From contig DISZ01000003.1 of the NCBI GenBank assembly GCA_002422085.1, positions 1 through 64,000 on the forward strand: a stretch of 64,000 bases of DNA. The letters run 5' to 3'. Position 1 is the first letter of the stretch. The number at the start of each line of letters is the position of its first letter. Position numbers and translations under genes: made by a program. This stretch comes from Rhodobacteraceae bacterium UBA6197. GTDB lineage: Bacteria; Pseudomonadota; Alphaproteobacteria; Rhodobacterales; Rhodobacteraceae. This document shows, piece by piece, positions 61,193 through 64,000 of this stretch. Under the pieces are notes generated by a model. That model did no database searches. It was not told the origin of the DNA and saw nothing but the letters and a program-made list of their open reading frames with translations.

Positions 61193-61206
61193 TTGATTTG
61201 GATCAA
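61193..61206. promoter_or_regulatory. Perfect FNR box
   Basis: TTGATTTGGATCAA matches the FNR/FnrL consensus TTGAT-N4-ATCAA exactly. It lies between the HTH gene (starts 61138 minus) and the USP gene (starts 61317 plus), 111 bases upstream of the latter, well placed for anaerobic activation of either or both. Confidence 0.75.
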
Positions 61207-61316
61207 AGATCGTCCGTCATTTTTCTTACAGGCTGGTCTGGTCAGTCAAATCGGTACGGGTTTGCCCTTTTGCAGCCCGGTTCCAAGCCATGCCCGTTTC
61301 CCGCAGGAGAGAAGTC

Positions 61317-62153
61317 ATGCACAATCGCATCGCCTACATGCCGCTGAACACCTATCCCGAAGCCGCGTCCGATGCGGCAGTTCTCGCCTCGATCGGTTTT
61401 GCGGCCTCGCTGGGGTGCGGATTGCATGTGTCGACTTTCGCCGTGGACATCCCTCAGATGACGTCGCCAATGGCTGGCGTTCTGATCAATGTCGAAGGAA
61501 TGGCGCGCGCGGCGGAAGACCGCAGCAGGGCGGAATGCCAGCGCCTGCGGGAGCTCATTGAGAGTGCTGCGGGAGCAAAACCCAATGCTCAGGTCACAAA
61601 CCACAGGTTGGTGCTGGGCGCAGCACTTGACGCCGCCACCGCCGAAGCGCGCTACTTCGATCTGGCACTGCTGCCTTGGGACGCCGACACAGTTTCGGCA
61701 CAGGACATGGCGCAATCGCTTGTCTTCGGCTCCGGCGTCCCGGTGATCCTGGTTCCTCCATCAACCGCAGCAGGCACGATAGATCATATCGCCATCGCCT
61801 GGGATGAAAGCCGCGTCGCTGCGCGCGCGCTTTGCGATGCGTTGCCGCTTCTGGCTGCGGGTGGCCGCGTTTCGGTGCTGACGGTGCAAGACGAAAAGGC
61901 GCTCAGGGGTTCAGGAATCGCTCAAACCCTCGCGTCTTCGTTGGAGTTGCGCGGATACACCGCGAGGGCCGTTGACATAACCCTGGATGGCCGAACCATT
62001 GCCGCAGCCCTGCAAGACAGTGCCCGGAGCGAGGGCGCACAACTTCTGGCGATGGGTGGCTTTGGCCATTCCCGCCTACGCGATTTCATCCTGGGTGGAG
62101 CTACCAAGGGCGTTTTCGGCGATCTGAGGATGCCTGTTCTGCTCGCGCACTGA
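61317..62153 (+). CDS. Tandem universal stress protein
   Basis: 278 residues from ATG 61317 (CAGGAGAG upstream), made of two USP-like domains. The first (about 1-145) has a degenerate ATP site. The second (about 150-278) begins HIAIAWDESRVAARAL and ends with GGFGHSRLRDFILGGATKGVF, a G-2x-G-9x-G-(T) motif. The gene is first in a two-gene plus-strand pair downstream of the FNR box. Tandem USP proteins of this kind are typical of low-oxygen regulons in related bacteria. Confidence 0.88.
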   Translation: MHNRIAYMPLNTYPEAASDAAVLASIGFAASLGCGLHVSTFAVDIPQMTSPMAGVLINVEGMARAAEDRSRAECQRLRELIESAAGAKPNAQVTNHRLVLGAALDAATAEARYFDLALLPWDADTVSAQDMAQSLVFGSGVPVILVPPSTAAGTIDHIAIAWDESRVAARALCDALPLLAAGGRVSVLTVQDEKALRGSGIAQTLASSLELRGYTARAVDITLDGRTIAAALQDSARSEGAQLLAMGGFGHSRLRDFILGGATKGVFGDLRMPVLLAH

Positions 62154-62197
62154 TCACCAAGCCTATATAATGCAAAGGTTTTTAAAGGAGAACCGAA

Positions 62198-63022
62198 ATG
62201 TCCTGCGTCCTTGCTGCAACAGACTTGTCAACCCGGTCCGACCGCGCTGTCCAGCGGGCATTGCGGCTGAGTGCCAAACTCAAGCTGCCGTGCCGGATCG
62301 TTTCTGTTGTCGACAATGACTTGCCTGGCGACATGCTGGCCGAACGCATGAAAGAGGTGGCGCATCGGTTGCATCGCTTTACCGAAAGCCTTGCCGCGCC
62401 GGGCCAGATGGTCACGAGCACGGTGGTTGCCGGTGATCCTGACCAGGCCATACTAGCGCAGGCCGAGGCCCATGATGCCACCATGCTTGTCTTGGGACTT
62501 CATCGGTCACGGCCGTTCCTTGATCTGTTCCGCGACACCACGATGGTGCGGATCGTGCGTGGATCGCTGCGGCCGGTCTTGTTGGTCAACGATCCTGCCG
62601 ATCATGACTACGCGCGCGTCCTTGTCCCGGTGAGTTTCTCGCCAAGTTGCGTGGCGGCCTTGCGGATGGCCGGAACCATTGCCCCCGGAGCGGAACTACG
62701 GTCCTTCCATGCAGTCCCGATCCCGTTCTCGGGCCTGACTGGTGACGGTCCGGGCAGTGCCATGGCCCGCGAATTGTGCAATGAGGCGGCAAAGGAGCGG
62801 GATGCCTGGACTGCGACACTCGACCCGGCGACCAACCCGCCGGAAATCGAGATCATCAGCGGCGGAAGAACCGAGACCATGGCCAGGATGGCGGCCGGAA
62901 GACCGGACCTGATCGCAGTGGGTGCCCATACCCGCAGCGGGTTTTCGCCGAACGTGCTGGGAAGTTTCGTCACTGACCTGATCGTTACGCCACCATGTGA
63001 CATTCTGGTCGCGCGCGGGTGA
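62198..63022 (+). CDS. Tandem universal stress protein
   Basis: 274 residues. AAAGGAG precedes the ATG. Two USP-like units: the first starts CVLAATDLSTRSDRAVQRALRL (about 1-135), with HRSRPFLDLFRDTTMVRIVRGSLRPVLLV. The second (about 145-274) has ARVLVPVSFSPSCVAALRMA and ends GAHTRSGFSPNVLGSFVTDLIVTPPCDILVARG. It lies 44 bases after the other tandem USP gene, so the two are probably cotranscribed. Confidence 0.88.
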   Translation: MSCVLAATDLSTRSDRAVQRALRLSAKLKLPCRIVSVVDNDLPGDMLAERMKEVAHRLHRFTESLAAPGQMVTSTVVAGDPDQAILAQAEAHDATMLVLGLHRSRPFLDLFRDTTMVRIVRGSLRPVLLVNDPADHDYARVLVPVSFSPSCVAALRMAGTIAPGAELRSFHAVPIPFSGLTGDGPGSAMARELCNEAAKERDAWTATLDPATNPPEIEIISGGRTETMARMAAGRPDLIAVGAHTRSGFSPNVLGSFVTDLIVTPPCDILVARG

Positions 63023-63076
63023 CAGTGATACCCTCAAAGAGCGGACAGTGACGGAGTCCGCTACGCGGCGCCCTGA

Positions 63077-63155
63077 GCGCGCGGCGGAAGACCGAAGCAA
63101 GGCGGAATTCAAGTCTGTCCCGGGTGACGCGGCAGCGTCAAAGGGCAAACCCTAA
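63077..63155 (+). pseudogene. Short remnant of a USP-like gene
   Basis: The plus strand reads RAAEDRSKAEFKSVPGDAAASKGKP and then a stop. The first part repeats residues 63-71 of the tandem USP at 61317 (RAAEDRSRAE). Thirty-one bases (63077-63107 and 61505-61535) match with about four differences. It looks like a fragment left by duplication and deletion. The TGACGC / GCGTCA hairpin at 63125-63140 lies in it and may end the convergent transcripts. Confidence 0.45.
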
Positions 63156-64000
63156 CAAATCCGGGGCAGTTGCTCTCCGACCAGCATGTCGACAATCCGG
63201 CTGCCGCCAAACAGGGTGCGCATGGTGACCATGCCGCTTTGCCGAGAAATGGCGCGCCCGATGATCGCCGCGCCAACGCCAGCCGGGGTCGCGCGCATTG
63301 CCGCCAGCGCGGCCTTTGCCTCGCGCTCGGGCACGAACAGCACAAGCGTGCCCTCATTGGCAAGGTACAAGGCATCAAGCCCCAAAATCTCGCAGACACC
63401 GCGCACTTCGGGGTGCAAGGGAACAGAGGATTCGTCGATCTCGATGCCCACCCCCGACGCTTGCGCCATCTCGTTCAGTGCCGAGGCCAGACCGCCGCGC
63501 GTGGCATCACGGGCCGCGACCGTGCCGGGGGCAGCGGCAAGAACGGCATCCATCAGTTGGCCAAGACTCTGACAGTCTGACAAAATCGTTGTCGACAGCG
63601 CCATGTCGCCGCGCGCGGCCAGAATGGCGGCACCGTGATTGCCCAGAACGCCGTTGACAAGCGCCACATCGCCAGGCCGGATACTGGCGGCGGACAGGTT
63701 CCGCCCGGCAGGGATCACACCGATGCCGGACGTCGTGACAAAGACCCGGTCCGCGGCACCGCGCCCGACGACCTTGGTGTCGCCGGTGACGATGCGCACG
63801 CCCGCAAGCCGCGCCTCGCGCGCCATTGACGCGGCAATCCGGTGCAGCAGCGCCACCTCGCAGCCTTCTTCGATGATGAATGCCGCAGACAGCCATAGCG
63901 GTCTGGCCCCGCCCACCACAAGGTCGTTCACCGTGCCGCAAACGGCGATCTTTCCGATGTCGCCACCGGGAAATTCAACCGGCGTCACGACGAAACTGTC
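63152..64000 (-). CDS. hypE: Hydrogenase maturation protein HypE (C-terminal part, runs off right edge)
   Basis: The frame continues to the window edge with no start, so about 280 residues of the C-terminal part are present. It is an AIR-synthase-type fold: VVTPVEFPGGDIGKIAVCGTVNDL, GARPLWLSAAFIIEEG, VGRGAADRVFVTTSGIGVI and DATRGGLASALNEMA. It ends LPRIC, with the terminal Cys that carries the thiocarboxamide later dehydrated to cyanide for the NiFe-hydrogenase cofactor. It implies a hyp/hup hydrogenase cluster to the right. The window's last bases read DSFVVTPVEF, fitting the family's usual TDSFVV motif. Confidence 0.93.
   Translation of the reverse strand, partial: DSFVVTPVEFPGGDIGKIAVCGTVNDLVVGGARPLWLSAAFIIEEGCEVALLHRIAASMAREARLAGVRIVTGDTKVVGRGAADRVFVTTSGIGVIPAGRNLSAASIRPGDVALVNGVLGNHGAAILAARGDMALSTTILSDCQSLGQLMDAVLAAAPGTVAARDATRGGLASALNEMAQASGVGIEIDESSVPLHPEVRGVCEILGLDALYLANEGTLVLFVPEREAKAALAAMRATPAGVGAAIIGRAISRQSGMVTMRTLFGGSRIVDMLVGEQLPRIC

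Noticed and set aside
1..64000. CRISPR arrays, tRNA or rRNA genes
   Set aside because: No regularly spaced repeat array and no tRNA- or rRNA-like sequence was noticed, although a tRNA could be missed by eye.

Overview
The window looks like chromosomal DNA of a high-GC alphaproteobacterium, most likely Rhodobacterales (Rhodobacter/Paracoccus/Rhodovulum-like). This rests on gene content and protein style, not on an rRNA or a database search: a five-step hut pathway with HutF, FnrL-type regulation, a PHA synthase/acetate module, universal stress proteins beside a hydrogenase-maturation gene (hypE), and TauC- and DUF1989-type genes. I saw no rRNA, tRNA or CRISPR array.

Layout. (1) 1-6608: a signalling block with a decayed histidine-kinase fragment at the left edge, a stand-alone receiver, a receiver with a GGDEF-like C-terminus, an HPt protein and a convergent 1217-residue multi-PAS hybrid kinase, together enough for a phosphorelay. 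(2) 6609-12905: a scrapyard of transposase remnants (IS3, IS21, IS5) around a sulfide:quinone-oxidoreductase-like flavoprotein, then a three-gene glycosyltransferase operon whose first gene (GT25-like) carries one in-frame amber stop. (3) 12906-26239: the histidine-utilisation region. A long minus-strand operon hutI-hutH-hutG-CoA transferase-acyl-CoA dehydrogenase-hutU-hutD-ABC transporter diverges from hutF-hutC, with a palindromic putative HutC operator in the shared promoter. The CoA transferase and acyl-CoA dehydrogenase sit inside the operon with ATGA overlaps. This is the most interesting unexplained arrangement and suggests entry of imidazolepropionate (dihydrourocanate) into the pathway. 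(4) 26530-27424: IS6-family and possibly IS5-family remnants.

(5) 27425-38215: a second amino-acid island with a polar amino-acid ABC transporter, an Asp/Glu-type racemase, an antiquitin-type aldehyde dehydrogenase (AmaB-like), an aminotransferase, a ThDP enzyme, a LysR regulator and a divergent AmaA-like FAD oxidase. It fits lysine/pipecolate catabolism. (6) 38258-46160: a long hairpin, purU-folD, a LysR regulator, an orphan TauC-like permease cut off by an IS5 remnant, a DUF1989 gene and a three-gene module with a DUF3489 protein. (7) 46583-64000: an anaerobic/energy-stress block. An overlapping operon encodes an acetyl-CoA-synthetase-like enzyme, a fused 2-oxoacid dehydrogenase E1, E2, an acyl carrier protein, an orphan FtsH N-terminal-domain protein, PHA synthase and a beta-CASP hydrolase. 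Upstream lie a Na/Pi cotransporter, a P-type ATPase, a deleted SDR gene, three universal stress proteins, an excisionase-type HTH protein and hypE running off the right edge. A perfect FNR box lies between the HTH gene and the paired stress-protein genes.

How the parts work together: the two amino-acid islands feed glutamate and acyl-CoA-level carbon into metabolism, purU-folD handles one-carbon units, and the right-hand block links acetate/2-oxoacid carbon to acetyl-CoA and PHA storage, probably under low oxygen. Several blocks are bordered by dead transposases, as expected of a region assembled and trimmed by IS activity.
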